The translations under genes and the position numbers were made by a program. 64,000 nt of DNA from Corylus avellana (taxonomy: Eukaryota > Streptophyta > Magnoliopsida > Fagales > Betulaceae). Under the pieces are notes generated by a model. The model saw only the letters and a program-made list of their open reading frames with translations, searched no databases and was not told the DNA's origin. The stretch spans positions 7,008,329 through 7,072,328 of the forward strand of contig NC_081550.1 of the NCBI RefSeq assembly GCF_901000735.1. The letters run 5' to 3'. Of the stretch, positions 1 to 11,195 are shown one piece after another. Each line of letters starts with the position of its first letter. The stretch's first letter is position 1.

Positions 1-94
1 GTAATTTTAACAAAGGTAAATTTATTGCCGGAATTGAATTAGATATATATTCCAACATATATATTGGTCATACAAAAATAGAACATAATTACTC

Positions 95-132
<38 letters not shown>

Positions 133-711
133 CTTATATTAAACTTTAATTGTTTTTTCAGGAATTGAGTTTTTCTCCAAACTAAGTTGAAAGTTTTTCA
201 ACCGAATCTATAAAAATGGCATGTCTCTCTCTCGGCTTGTATCTGTTATCGTCATATTCTCTATCCAGCATTTTGCAAAAAAACTTACTAGCTATCATTT
301 TCTCTATGTACAAACCGAGAAAATGTGTCACTTGTATTTAGATTGAAAAATGCTAAAATTTTATTCCCAGATACTGTATCATCATTTTATGAGATTTATT
401 ATTTTAAAAAATGTTTTATCATCTAATAAGATGATGATATATCACTTAAAAACCAATTTTTAATAGTAAAATTTGATAAGTGTAACATTTCTCATTTCTC
501 ACTCACACCACCTAGGGCAATACTAGTGGATGTACGTCCATCCACCCTCACAACTCATCTCCATCTTTTCTCTTTTTCTCTCTATTTTTTTTAAAATAAA
601 TAAATAAATATTTTAGACATAATTGTATATGTGGCATGGTGACATAAATTTGGATGCACATGGCATGTTTTATATTGGTCTGGTATGACGTGGAAAAAAT
701 AACAACCAATA
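1..711. other. AT-rich intergenic DNA, no gene seen
   Basis: An (AT)n microsatellite lies at 98-130. The rest is low-complexity AT-rich sequence. The only reading frame of note (548-739, minus) is low complexity with no recognisable domain, so no gene is called. Confidence 0.6.
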
Positions 712-881
712 GTAATTCTAAAAGTTTCTCTTGTATCACTTTTGTATCTCTCCAAGAATGATGTGGCTCTTAAAATTACAATTTGATCAAAATCTAATAA
801 TGATCAATCACAAGTTCAATGATGATTTTAAGAGCCACATCATTCTTAGAGGGACACGAGAAGGACTTGTAGCATTAATTA
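712..881. mobile_element. Small inverted-repeat element (MITE), family A
   Basis: The two ends are imperfect inverted repeats. Both contain the same inner block (AAGAATGATGTGGCTCTTAA and its complement) and outer tips related to AATGCTACAAGTC. Elements with the same layout occur at about 2064-2230, 37018-37185 and 62155-62335. No clean target-site duplication was found, so the superfamily is left open and the ends are approximate. Confidence 0.5.
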
Positions 882-1616
882 CTCAATCCGCTTTCAAAAA
901 TTGAATGAAAAATATGACTAAAGGACTTATTATGAACAAGAGAGTAAAGTAGTTCGGCTAAGAGTACTTATGGTCTGTTTGCTATACGTTTGGGGGCATA
1001 AAAATACGTTTAACACTTAAAAAGTCCGTTTGAAAAAAAAAAAATACTCGTTTAGTAAAAAAAATTGAAAGCGTTTTTAAGGGTCCAAAAAACCTAAAAA
1101 TTGTCAAAACCCACTTTTGGGAAAAGCTTAAAAATAAAACTTTTGCCAAAAAGTGTTTTTTTCGACTTAAAACCTCTATTTCTTAAACATGTTCTTAATC
1201 ACAATGTTACGTTCAGGGAGAAGTCGGTTTATCAATTTGTTATAACTGAGGTAATTCACTTAATTAATGAGTAAACCATCATTCTAGATCATTCCAAGTA
1301 GTAATGGAGACACAATGTTCATGGAGTCCAAAGGTTTTTTATTTTTATTATTATTTATTGGTAAATTAATGAAGAAGCTATATATATTAAGCAAAGTGGA
1401 CGTGCAATGTTCACATGTAGCTTTTTGGTTGGGCCGAAGAATTTAACAATTCAGATCCTTTTCCTTCTCACCAAACACCAGAAAGATTTAGGCAACTTTT
1501 GGGTCTCGCCAGCTGATCACTATTCCTATCGGGGACATAGCTTTTGGGACTTGGGAGTGTTAGATATTAATATACCATTTCTCTTTTCTATATTAGTTTG
1601 ATTTACTTTTTTATTA
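882..1616. other. Intergenic; diverged dispersed repeat at 960-1200
   Basis: The segment around 960-1200 resembles 4630-4830 (and 14960-15160 in the duplicated block). Shared features are a run of AAAAATTGTCAAAA, the phrase AACTCTATTTTTCAAAC or a close variant, and ACATGTTCT. It is probably an old transposon family without coding capacity. The 1407-1601 reading frame has no recognisable content. Confidence 0.35.
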
Positions 1617-1625
1617 TAATATTTA

Positions 1626-1845
1626 AGGAAAATTTCATTTTAACCCCCTTAAATTTTTTAAACTTTTGTAATAACTTTTTTAAAGTTTAAAAGATCTTAA
1701 TTTAAAATATTCAATTTAAAAAAAATTATAATGTCATCCTTACGTTAGTTTTTTTTTTTTTTTTGATATATTAAATTAAGAGTTTTTAAACTTTAAAAAA
1801 GTAATTATAAAAGCGATAAAAGTTCAAATAAGTGAAAGTTTGTCC
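1626..1845. mobile_element. Mutator-type MITE with 9-bp TSD
   Basis: Long AT-rich terminal inverted repeats begin (A)GGAAAATTTCATTTTAA and close with the degenerate complement ending GTTTGTCC. The flanks carry TAATATTTA (1617-1625) and TAATACTTA (1846-1854), eight of nine bases alike, which is the 9-bp duplication expected of Mutator-like elements. No coding capacity. Confidence 0.6.
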
Positions 1846-2063
1846 TAATACTTATTATTTATATTTGATTAATTGTAATCAAATATTTAAATTTAATTAC
1901 GTATTTATATTATTCTCACCCATCAAAATTAAAAAATTTGTATTGCAAGTAAATTAACTTGATGAATAAGAGCCCATATATTATAGCATTTTGAACAATT
2001 CTTAGTTAATAAACAAACCAAGTCAAATCCCTTTGAGTTAATTTTGTTTTCTCCTATTTTACA

Positions 2064-2230
2064 TAGAGAAATGTTAGGTGTTCTTCTAGTGTCCTTCCAA
2101 CTGTGATGTGACTTTTAAAATTATCGTTGAATTTAAGATTATTATTATTAACTTTTAATCTATTAATAATTTTAAAAATCACATCATAGTTGAGAAGACA
2201 CCCAAAAAAAACTAGAAAAACGCATAGTAT
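2064..2230. mobile_element. Small inverted-repeat element (MITE), family A
   Basis: The arms are imperfect inverted repeats around an AT-rich centre (ATCGTTGAATTTAAG near the middle). The inner arm block is CTGTGATGTGACTTTTAAAA with complement TTTTAAAAATCACATCATAG. The centre phrase also occurs in the 37018-37185 copy, which supports one family. TSD not resolved. Confidence 0.5.
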
Positions 2231-2470
2231 TTTCCTTTTACATGTCATGACAAAAATTAACTGTGAGAAGGGAACAAAAGAGATCGAAAGGAATAATATT
2301 GGTGGTTTTTTCCTTTTTTGTTTTTTCTGGTCTGGGCATTGGCTCACTCAACGAAGAGATTAATCAGCTAGGTAAAAAACAAAGTAGAAATTAACTTCAT
2401 CATGTCAGCAGTAGAATCTTGAATCACCCTCCTGAAACCTCTAGATTTCCCAATATTTACTTTTTACCCC

Positions 2471-2505
2471 CACGTGGCTTGTCAATGACACCTGTCCTCC
2501 ACGTG
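2471..2505 (+). promoter_or_regulatory. Two G-box/ABRE-like motifs upstream of the H2B variant gene
   Basis: CACGTGGC starts at 2471 and CACGTGTCC at 2500, both within 130 bp upstream of the H2B start codon. ACGTGGC and ACGTGTCC match the core of ABA-responsive elements bound by bZIP factors. Paired ABREs near a promoter are a known feature of seed-maturation genes, which would fit a seed-expressed H2B.S. Function is inferred; no clear TATA box was seen. Confidence 0.5.
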
Positions 2506-2600
2506 TCCATCTGTCGTAGCCCCGAACACATGACTTCCCCATTTTCATATCGTTTGTTTTCAGAGGGAAAAGAAAATCCAGGAAACAAGAGGAGGAAAGA

Positions 2601-3128
2601 ATGGCTCCGAAGCGGTCGGCTAAGGTGGTGGCGAAAACCACCAGAAAAGTTGTGCGGGAAGAAACTGTGTTCGTGGCAGTAGTTGCTGCAACCGACCAAC
2701 CGCCGGCATTTGAAGAAAATGAAGGAAAATCAGCAGAAGAAGAAGAAGCAGGAGACGAGGAGACGCCCGTCGCCGCCTCGCAGCAAGAAGGGGAAGAGAG
2801 GAAGAGGAGGAGGAGGAGAAGAGATCGGGGCGGTGGAGAGGGGTACAAGAGGTACGTTTTGAGGGTGTTGAAGCAGGTGCACCCGGGGATGGCGATATCG
2901 TCGAAAGCAATGACGTTTTTGAACAATTTGATGAGCGACATGTTCGAGAGGGTGGCGGAGGAGGCGGCGAGGCTGTCGAAATACACGGGGAGAGTGACGC
3001 TGACGTCGAGGGAGATCCAAGGGGCGGTGAGGCTGGTTTTGCCTGGGGAGCTTGGGAAGCACGCCGATGCTGAGGGTTCTAAGGCTGTCACCACCTACAC
3101 CAACAACAATGCCGCCACAGGGCGCTAG
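2601..3128 (+). CDS. H2B.S: Divergent histone H2B of the H2B.S/HTB8 type
   Basis: A single-exon 175-residue protein with a long N-tail and a C-terminal H2B histone fold. The tail (residues 1-80) has a basic start ([10 protein letters not shown]), an acidic stretch (EEEEAGDEE near 46-54) and a run of Arg/Lys (67-75). The fold runs from about 82 ([14 protein letters not shown]) to 165, with [38 protein letters not shown] and [22 protein letters not shown] and the expanded tail resemble the seed/sperm variant group rather than canonical somatic H2B. The C-terminus ends [12 protein letters not shown] in place of the usual TKFTSS, so the Lys monoubiquitinated in canonical plant H2B is Thr165 here. 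GC-rich, unlike its surroundings. The start is chosen because the MAPK-type N-terminus is typical. Family assignment is firm; the S/8 subtype is strongly suggested. Confidence 0.88.
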   Translation: MAPKRSAKVVAKTTRKVVREETVFVAVVAATDQPPAFEENEGKSAEEEEAGDEETPVAASQQEGEERKRRRRRRDRGGGEGYKRYVLRVLKQVHPGMAISSKAMTFLNNLMSDMFERVAEEAARLSKYTGRVTLTSREIQGAVRLVLPGELGKHADAEGSKAVTTYTNNNAATGR

Positions 3129-5383
3129 ATCCATGTCCTCTTAATTAGCTTTTTTTTTTCTTTTTTTTTTTTTTTAATTTTTTCTGAAAACCATATTTTT
3201 GGGTTTTGAATTGCCAAATTCAGTGTACATTCATCTGCAATCCCGTCAGCAGTGCATACACGAGGTCTTATGTCAAGAGAAGACCTAAAAGATGTGGTTA
3301 AGCTTAACCAATCATAATAGAAGACCTATATGATATGGTTAAGTTTAATCAAATCGGAATTCTTTAATTAGAGTTAAAATAGGATTTGATTAAATTTCGT
3401 ATCCTGCACATGTATCAGTATTCATACCATAACTTTCGGCTCAAGAATCGGATTGAGGTGAAACCAGCGGCATTGGAAAGTTAACACAAAATTATACAAA
3501 TCTTTGTGAAATAAGATTTTCAAAATTCGAAAGTTAGCTATGCCAAAATCGTCTCGCAAGATAAGGAAAAAAATTTGGATGAATCCTATTCCAACTAGAA
3601 CTAGTTTTTCTTCCCATTTCAACTAGTACTAAGTCTTCTTGTAGTCTATATATAGAGAGCTGTTATGCACGAAATTGTAAGGAATTCAACATAAGAATTC
3701 CATGTGCTAAGAGAGGGTTTAAGATATTGAGCGTTAGGGTTAGTTTCTCTTAGAGTTAAAAGTTGTGTCTTCATCACAGATCATATACAACCGAAGTCTA
3801 CCGGATTGTGCTAGATGTTCTGGAAAGGGCTACTGCGGTAGAAGTCAAGTGGGTCGCTTCTCTTATGCAAGAGAGTGTCAATTGCAAAAGTTTTGTAAAT
3901 GTGAACTTCTTGTAATCCTTATTCTTTTATAGTTGATTGATTTCCTGGGTTTGGCTGCCCCGGAGAGGTTTTACATTTTAGAGAGTTCTCTAAATGGTTT
4001 CCTCTTCGTAACCAAAATATTTGTGTCTCTGTGATCTATTGTTCTACATATTTTGGTTGTATAATTGTTTAATTTTTAATTTCGCGTATTATTTGCATAC
4101 ACCTATTCAACCCCTTATTGGTGTCGTTTGGAGTCGTATTTATTATTTTCACACACACACATATATATATTTCTGGGTTTTTTTTTTTTTTTTTTAATTA
4201 TCTTGTGTTGGGGGTGTGTTTTTATTTTATTTTTATTTCGGAGTAATTACTGGGGATAAAAAAAAATGGTGTTATTTTTTCTTTTGTATGGGTAAGATTC
4301 GATTGCAATAAACTAAAAAAAATAAAATTACATTATATATATGAGAGTATGAGAGAAAAAAGAGTCCCGGAACAACAAAATACAACCACAACACTAGCTA
4401 GAACAGGTACAGTGGTACACTAATTAATAAATCTTCACTGTTGACAGTATAATCTTAATAATAATAAATAAATAAATAAACAATTTTAATAACTTGTCAG
4501 TACTAAATAATTTTGAATTAGGAAATGATTTAATTTAAATATTATGTATTTCTTATCCTTTAACCATCATTAAAAATTATATTTTTAGTAACAACCAAAA
4601 ATGCAATTATACAAGTCAGATTAAGAGCTAGATTATTTGGGCGCACTAAAAAGTCTATATATATATATATCAGTTTGGTAAAATAAACGAAAGTGCTTTT
4701 AAGAGTCTTAAAAGCTAAAAAAATTGTCAAAAAAATATTTTTTAACTTAAAAACTCTATTTTTCAAACGTAATTCCAAACATGTTCTAATACAATTGAAA
4801 TACACGACACTTGTAGGATAAATCATGGAAGGAGTGTTTAAGAGTGCGTTTCTACAATTTTAAATGCAAAATCATGATTTTATTATATAATATAATTTTT
4901 TTTTTTAAAAAAAAAAATCACGAATTTTAAAACCTCAAATCAACTATATATAAAATATAAATCCATACGTACGTAGCCTACAATTTGTAGATTGTTCACT
5001 GTGCATGAGCTGGAGCCCATTCACTAGAAACACCCACGCCACCGGCCGTTTGGTTTTTTTTTTTTGGCAGGCCGGGCCCTACTCAAGTTTGAAAAGCACC
5101 AATATAAGATTGTCCTTGGCCCAGGTCCAACAATGTCTCAACAATTTCTCAAAAAAAAAAAAAAAAAAACAATGTCTCAACAAACTAGAAGGTGTTCATT
5201 TATTTCATCCAACGGTTATAACGACGTGGGCCCTATGAGATGATCAAGATTCAAAATCCTTGATAGTATAATAATATTCCTTGATCAAATTGCTCTTAGC
5301 ATAAGCTTGGGCAAATTCATAATTTACGTGCCAAGATTTCACGTCACCCATATATAGACAATTGTTTTCTCTTTTTATTTTTA

Positions 5384-5764
5384 GGGTTAGTATCTTTTTT
5401 GGTACTTAGGTTTTAATGTTTTTATTTTTTTCTCCTAGGTTTTAAAAAGAAGACAAATCTAGTACCTCAGATTTTGAAAAAGACTGAATTATCACCTCCA
5501 ATTTAAAAATTTCTATGCAGGTGGCCGAACCACCCCCTAGGGGTGGTTTCTACCATCCCCATGGCCCTTAGCCACCCCCAGACCGGCCTTTGAGCCACCC
5601 CAAAGGTCAAGGGGATGGCCGTCCACCCCCCATAGAATTTTTTAAACTGGAGGTGGTAATTTGATTTTTTTTAAACTTTGAGGTATTAGTTTAGTCATAT
5701 TTTAAAACCTAGGGCGAAAAATTAAAAAACCTTAAAACCCAAGTATCAAAAAAATTATTAACCC
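5384..5764. mobile_element. Mutator-like MITE with GC-rich core
   Basis: Terminal inverted repeats start GGGTTAGTATCTTTTTTGG and end in the complement (GTATCAAAAAAATTATTAAC then CC). The core (5520-5640) is a GC-rich set of GGGGTGG/CCACCCC palindromes including GTGGCCGAACC. The 9-bp flanks are T-rich and agree at seven of nine places (TTATTTTTA, TTTTTTTTT). The second copy lies at 15713-16093. Confidence 0.5.
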
Positions 5765-6513
5765 TTTTTTTTTAAGAAACAATCACCTACGTACCCGATG
5801 TATTCTTTTTAGATTAAATTCAATATAATAAGGTAAAATTAATAGACCTGAATATATTTATATATAATAAGGTAAAATTAATTATATATTTTGGGTTGGC
5901 TGTCTGTATTTTTTAAAAATTCTGCTGTTGAGACATCATCCTCCAAAACAGTTGTCTTATACGTACGTACGTTGTTGTATGCTTATAATATTCGAGAACG
6001 ATTTAAATATTCATTGGAAACTAATAAAACACAATAAATAAAACGGATAGCCGAAAATGTTTAAAACTCTTGAAGAAAATCCCTTTAAATGTTGAGATAA
6101 TTGTAACTCTTGTTGACTAGGAAAATTTTTCAACATTAATCTAATTTACAAATTCACCATATATAATTTATTCTATTTCAACACCAAGAAAATGACTTGC
6201 ACCAAATTTTAAAAAATAAATAAATACAGGAATAGACGTGTACATAGATCCGTAGAGAGTAGTAATTAAAAGATACTAGCTACTTGGATGCCAACCACAA
6301 CTGTTGTATTATTCTGATGAGACTTGTTATCTTTCTTTGTCATCAAATATATATAAATATATATAAATGCCCATATAATTGGCGAAATTAGTATCCTAAT
6401 CTCTTGTTCTTATCAGAACAAAAAAAAAAACAAATTATAATAATTATAATAATTCGAACTTGGAACACCGTTCACACCTATGATCGTATTCAAATAAAAC
6501 AAGTTAGATAATA

Positions 6514-6758
6514 GGGTTAAATACTAAATTAGTCCCTAGGGTTTCACAACTTTATTTTTTCCCCCCTGGAGTTTCATTTTTATCACAGGAGGTCCCTGTG
6601 GTTTTGATAAGTGACCAAATTAGTCCATCCGTTAGTTGACCGTTAGTTGACCGTTAAACTGACACGTGGACCAATCAGACGTCGACACGTGGCACATATT
6701 AATTTTTTTTTAAAATTTTTTTTAATTAAAAAAATGTTTTTTTTTTAAAAAAAAAATT
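6514..6758. mobile_element. Mutator-type MITE cut off by the gap
   Basis: The left end (GGGTTAAATACTAAATTAG) follows the 9-bp flank TAGATAATA at 6505-6513. The element runs into the gap, so its right arm is missing. The complete allele or copy is 16843-17367, which shows the same TSD. Confidence 0.75.
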
Positions 6759-6858
6759 NNNNNNNNNNNNNNNNNNNNNNNNNNNNNNNNNNNNNNNNNN
6801 NNNNNNNNNNNNNNNNNNNNNNNNNNNNNNNNNNNNNNNNNNNNNNNNNNNNNNNNNN
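6759..6858. other. Assembly gap (100 N)
   Basis: A run of exactly 100 N, the conventional size for a gap of unknown length. The left edge lies in the AT-rich centre of a palindromic MITE, which would be hard to assemble. Confidence 1.
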
Positions 6859-7250
6859 GGGGTTTGAGTCAAGGAGGGAGTGGCCTATAGGGCAGAGTAA
6901 GCTGTCGTGAACTTTAGTTACAGAAGGAGGTGGTATGTTATGATCCTAAGTGTTCCACATGACAGTTTAAGTACAATCTTAACAAATTGTACATGGTCAG
7001 TTCTTTGGCACCCTATTCTTACAAACCGATTTTTAACAGTGAATTTTACTTAAAAGTTTGTTTCATTGGGTTAGATCATCAAGGAAGAAGGGGAAGCCTA
7101 ATCTATTCAATTAACATTGGGGGGCAGTTGTAAGGCTTCAATTAAATAGTAGATATAATGGCTGTGTTTGCATAGAAAAGAAAACAGTTTGGTTCAACCT
7201 TAATACTTAAGGTTAAAATTTGTTTGAATTTGCAAATCCCATTGAAATAA
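6859..7250. other. Intergenic, no gene seen
   Basis: Contig start after the gap. No reading frame or repeat structure that I can support. Confidence 0.5.
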
Positions 7251-7264
7251 TCCTAGCTAGAAAG

Positions 7265-7355
7265 GTCTTTAAGAGGTAACTCAATCGACTAGAGATCACG
7301 CCTCATGAAGCGAAGGTCACTAGTCGAATCACCTTCCCCCTCTTGTGTGGACATG

Positions 7356-7387
<32 letters not shown>
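7265..7387 (+). mobile_element. tRNA-derived SINE with poly(A) tail and 14-bp TSD
   Basis: The 5' body is tRNA-like: a box A-like stretch (TAACTCAATCGACT) and a box B-like stretch (GGTCACTAGTCGAATCACC), followed by a pyrimidine-rich part, CTTGTGTGGACATGTCTT and about 28 A. The flanks are TCCTAGCTAGAAAG (7251-7264) and TCCTAACTAGAAAG (7388-7401), 13 of 14 identical. The body matches the element at 39281-39396. Confidence 0.8.
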
Positions 7388-7390
<3 letters not shown>

Positions 7391-7401
7391 TAACTAGAAA
7401 G

Positions 7402-8556
7402 AAGCCTATGCATGGCGGCCTTCATTAGACAGTAGTAATTTTATGGAGAAAGTAATCAATGCAATTTAGAGTGTACATATGTAAGCATAAGTGATATGAT
7501 TAAGCCCTATGTCGTTTAGTGGTCACAAGATCTACACAAATGATCCTTCAAAAAGGACCATGATGAAAAAAGTTCTATTGGGACTACTGTAGTACTCGAT
7601 ATTGTGATCACACGTGAAAGGGACCATGGCTCTAGAACGCTGTGTAGCTTTTAAGCAAAGGATTTATAGGAAACAAAAATTGTCTGTTAAGGCCATACTA
7701 CTTCTAATGAAGACATCTATATCCAAAAATAAAAAGTCATATTTATAGCAGCAGATTGAAGTCATATTTACGTCATCAACCCCATCTTCTTTCATCCTTT
7801 AATTCTATGTGGTGCAGTGCTCTCACAACATTTAATGCATGAGAATTCGTTTTCGAGTTGTGGGAACCACGCTACATATTGGGGATAAGTTGTTGTTTAG
7901 ACAACAACCCGGCATTAGGCAAGAAATCAATTTCTTTCCCCCACAAGATCAAATAATTTTCCAACTCTCGATTCTTTAGGCTCCACTATATATCATAATG
8001 TGACACTATTAAATGATTTACAATTGGAATCCAACATGGAAATAAATTATAAGATTTAGGGGCTAATGATGGTGATGAATGATGATGATGATGTGCATTT
8101 ATAAACCACCTTTTGCCACAATGTGAACACTTCTTCACATTTGCGAAATTATCGTTGTCTTCCTAACACCGAGGCTCGGGATAATGAAATGAATACTATC
8201 TGTTTCATTTGAAAAGAGGAGAATGAAAGAGCGGTGAAATTTATACAAATAGATTATGTAAAGTTAATGGTATACAAATTATGAGAAAAGCGTCATGGTA
8301 TTGGTGTTGTCCTAAGGAATCAAACAAATTAAGCTCACGCGTAAACATATGCTTGTAGGGTCACATTGCTGTAACCCAGCTGTGCTAAGTACCAATTACA
8401 ATCATTTTTGCCTACAATTAGCTGTCACTTTGAAGCTTGTACGTAGGTTGTTGGACCTACTTCTTCACAAGAATTTATAGCCTCCACGCCACATATAAAG
8501 GCATACTTTGTCAATAAATAAATCATATCTTATTGTTTTATAAATACATTATGATA
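7402..8556. other. Intergenic, no gene seen
   Basis: AT-rich sequence between the SINE and the second gap, with a short GATGATGATGATG run near 8072-8095. I looked on the minus strand for later exons of the Nudix fragment found at 9324-9480 and saw none. Confidence 0.45.
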
Positions 8557-8656
8557 NNNNNNNNNNNNNNNNNNNNNNNNNNNNNNNNNNNNNNNNNNNN
8601 NNNNNNNNNNNNNNNNNNNNNNNNNNNNNNNNNNNNNNNNNNNNNNNNNNNNNNNN
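8557..8656. other. Assembly gap (100 N)
   Basis: A run of 100 N. Any reading frame that spans it is meaningless. Confidence 1.
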
Positions 8657-8738
8657 CATTCCCAATAATACTCATTTATATTCACAAATTAATGACCATT
8701 GAGTATACCAAACCTGCTTTACATGGATACTGAAAAAG

Positions 8739-9268
8739 TATGGTTGTACATACATATGTAATTATTGCCAATAACCACATCCGTATTATGCGATTACCAC
8801 TTTTAAGTAATTGCATCTGCATCTGCATCATGGGATTACTAACCACTATTTACGCGCTTATTAACTACTATTTGCATATATGGGCATATTTTAGTCTTTT
8901 GTTTCTTTTTTGGGTCTACATTAGGGCATATTTTAAATGATTTTAAAAATATTTTTGAGCATGTTTTTAGTGTTTGGGCCTTGTTTTAGTGTGTTTTTTT
9001 TAAGCCCTAGTGTTTTTAAATGAAATCTATATCTTGATTCCACGTTCCAATTTAAAAATAACAAAGAAAATACAAACACCCCATAATGAGTTCATCCAAA
9101 AATACAAACATACAAATTACGAAGGACGGTTGTGTATGAGGTCCGCATACCTAAAACCGTTATTCGTATCTATATATGCAGTTAGTAATTTTTGCTATCC
9201 ACATCCGCATATAAAAATCTCGGATAATGGTTAATTGCGGTTGATAACCGCCCGTATATGCAGCCCTG
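8739..9268. mobile_element. Non-autonomous hAT element
   Basis: The right end reads ATATGCAGCCCTG, the complement of the hAT-type terminus CAGGGCTGCATAT. The left end (TATGGTTGTACATACATATG) is a degenerate match. Flanks are TGAAAAAG (8731-8738) and TTAAAAAG (9269-9276), seven of eight alike, the 8-bp TSD expected of hAT elements. The interior is AT-rich with no domain. It lies directly downstream, in gene sense, of a truncated Nudix exon on the minus strand. Confidence 0.55.
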
Positions 9269-9323
9269 TTAAAAAGAGCAAGACAAACTCATAAGATGAA
9301 AAGATAAATATAAAATATAGTAC

Positions 9324-9480
9324 ATGTTGCTTCCATTGTGATATTGAAGCTTTAAGCAAAGTAGCAAAGGCCTTGGAATCCATAGGATGATGCTCCATGT
9401 TTACACGAACTCCTCCGTACAAATCATCAACTGATCGGGCTTAGCAAGTCCACCTGTTGAACTCTCTCATTTTCCCCCAT
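9324..9480 (-). pseudogene. First-exon fragment of a Nudix hydrolase (NUDT2/5/6/7/10 type)
   Basis: From ATG at 9480 the minus strand reads MGENERVQQVDLLSPIS, then hits two stops. One frame over it continues VDDLYGGVRVNMEHHPMDSK and then FATLLKASISQWKQH. This order, with VQQVDLL, DLYGGV, PMDS.AF and LLKASISQWKQ, is the N-terminal region of plant cytosolic Nudix hydrolases (ADP-ribose/NADH pyrophosphatases). The Nudix box itself is not present: the sequence runs into what looks like intron and then a hAT element and a gap. A single frameshift separates the two halves. It is most likely a decayed or truncated gene; an assembly error at the frameshift is possible. Confidence 0.6.
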
Positions 9481-9536
9481 CACAGCCTTCCTTGCTGATA
9501 TGGAACTTGTTGGAACTCACACAGCACAACGCCCAG

Positions 9537-9559
9537 TATATATATATATATATATATAT
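9537..9559. repeat. (TA)n microsatellite
   Basis: Uninterrupted TA dinucleotides, upstream of the Nudix fragment on its strand. Confidence 0.95.
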
Positions 9560-11150
9560 CACCAAATCTTTAAGGCAAAGTATTGGCAACATCTACCCTT
9601 CAACGCAACAAAGTCAACAACCCAAATATATATTTGTTGACCTCGATCACCAGTAGGAGGATGAGGATGAGGATGATATGATATACCAAAACTAGGGTGT
9701 GTTTAGTAAAGCTTTTGGAGGTGATTTTTTGTTTTTTTTTTTAATAGTAATAAAAGTGTTTGATGTGATATAAAGTACAAAACAATTTTGAATTTTTTTA
9801 TTTGAAAAACTGAAAAGGTTTTGTTTTGCAGGAGAATTTTTTTTTTTTAAATAATAATAAAAAGTGATTGATAGAATATAAAAAAGACAAAAAATAAATA
9901 AAATATTTTGAAATTCATTTTTTTAAGAAAAAATTGATGAAAAGAGATGGGGGAGAGAAAAAGGTTATCAAACAAACTCATGTTCTTTCACTCAATGTTT
10001 CAACTTTCCAATAAAAAAAGTGAAGCAAAGGAAGTTTTGAGAACTTGTGTTGACCATTTTGAAAAGTCAACAATCTAGGTTTCATAATAGATTTTATTTT
10101 TATTTTTTTTTATTTTTTTATTTTTTTTTAAACTTCTGCAGGGGCCACACCCCCCTTCTACCCTGTAAATAGCTCTGCCACTATTTATAGGTGGCTAAGA
10201 ATTGCGACATGTGTCTTGAATATGTTTTTAATGTGTTTGATAGACTAAACCAATTTTTCATTGTTCTTGAGATTTTATTTCAAAAGATTTAGATTTCATA
10301 GTTATTAATGTGATAAACTAAACCGGTTTTTCATTACTCCAAGATTTAATTTCAAAAAATTTATTGAGGGTGTCACTTGTCTCGAATTATTGATGTGACA
10401 TGCACCTTCCACTTGCTTCTTGTGCACACAGATCACAAGATGCAAGCCTTACTCTTGTCATATTCCTTGTTGTGATACTAAAATGTTTCTATAATCAAAA
10501 CACTTTAGGACAAAGGGTAAATGATCCACTAATCGAAATGAAATTATCTATATGTATTAGTAGCAAAGAAAGAAAGCCATGTTGTCTAATAAATAAAGTA
10601 GATGCATTTGATTCCTTGGCAATTCTATCCTAAAGTTTTTCCTTGTATTAACCACTCATTTCTCAATATTTGCCGGCTAATAAAAAATAGGACTTATGAC
10701 CGGTTCTCTTGTCGTTGGACCTTACCTAACAGAGTAGTGATATTCTTCACACATATTTATCATTGCCTAACATGGCGTGCTTTAAGTGATTTTTCCACAT
10801 TAACCAAACAAAATAAATATAAAGAAAGCCATTTAAAATATACCACATCATCAGGTGTGAAATGAGCATAAATGATAGCTTTACTCTCTACAATAACACA
10901 AACATTTATCAGCATCTCAACGAGAGAAAATGACATATTTGGTCCTTGAACAACATTTATCAACAGTAATATTGACCTAAGATCCTAAAGTCGTGCCAAG
11001 CAGAGTTGTCTGTTAACTCTCTGTGTTGTATCTGAGACATGGACTCCAATTTAAGGTACAGAGTACTCCCTTTTAAACATTGCAAAATATGTGGAAAAAA
11101 AAGCATAGAATGAATCTTATCATACATCCATTGCATAACAAACATATATG
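9560..11150. other. Intergenic, repeat fragments only
   Basis: AT-rich. The piece at 10135-10183 (GGGGCCACACCCCCC then AGCTCTGCCACT) looks like the complement of a GGGGCGGAGCCA-type transposon end seen elsewhere in plant genomes. Short reading frames at 10400-11292 carry no recognisable domain. Confidence 0.4.
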
Positions 11151-11195
11151 TAGGGCTGACAATTTTGACACGACCCGACAACCCGACACGAACAC

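Larger units (their letters stand above)
3132..6758. repeat. Duplicated 3.6-kb block, copy 1 (ends at assembly gap)
   Basis: This block begins four bases after the H2B stop codon and ends at the first base of a 100-N gap. It repeats at 13462 to about 17075 with very few differences: an A/C at about 4604, homopolymer lengths, and small indels near 5130 and 6640. It holds no gene. It contains the family repeat near 4630-4830, the MITE at 5384-5764 and the start of the MITE at 6514. The 3422-3622 and 4560-4826 minus-strand frames recur in copy 2 and have no recognisable domain. Confidence 0.85.

Noticed and set aside
2441..3134. Minus-strand frames opposite H2B (up to 217 codons)
   Set aside because: Shadows of the GC-rich H2B coding region; poly-Ser/Leu with no domain.
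8533..8733. Reading frame across the second gap
   Set aside because: Half of it is N; not interpretable.
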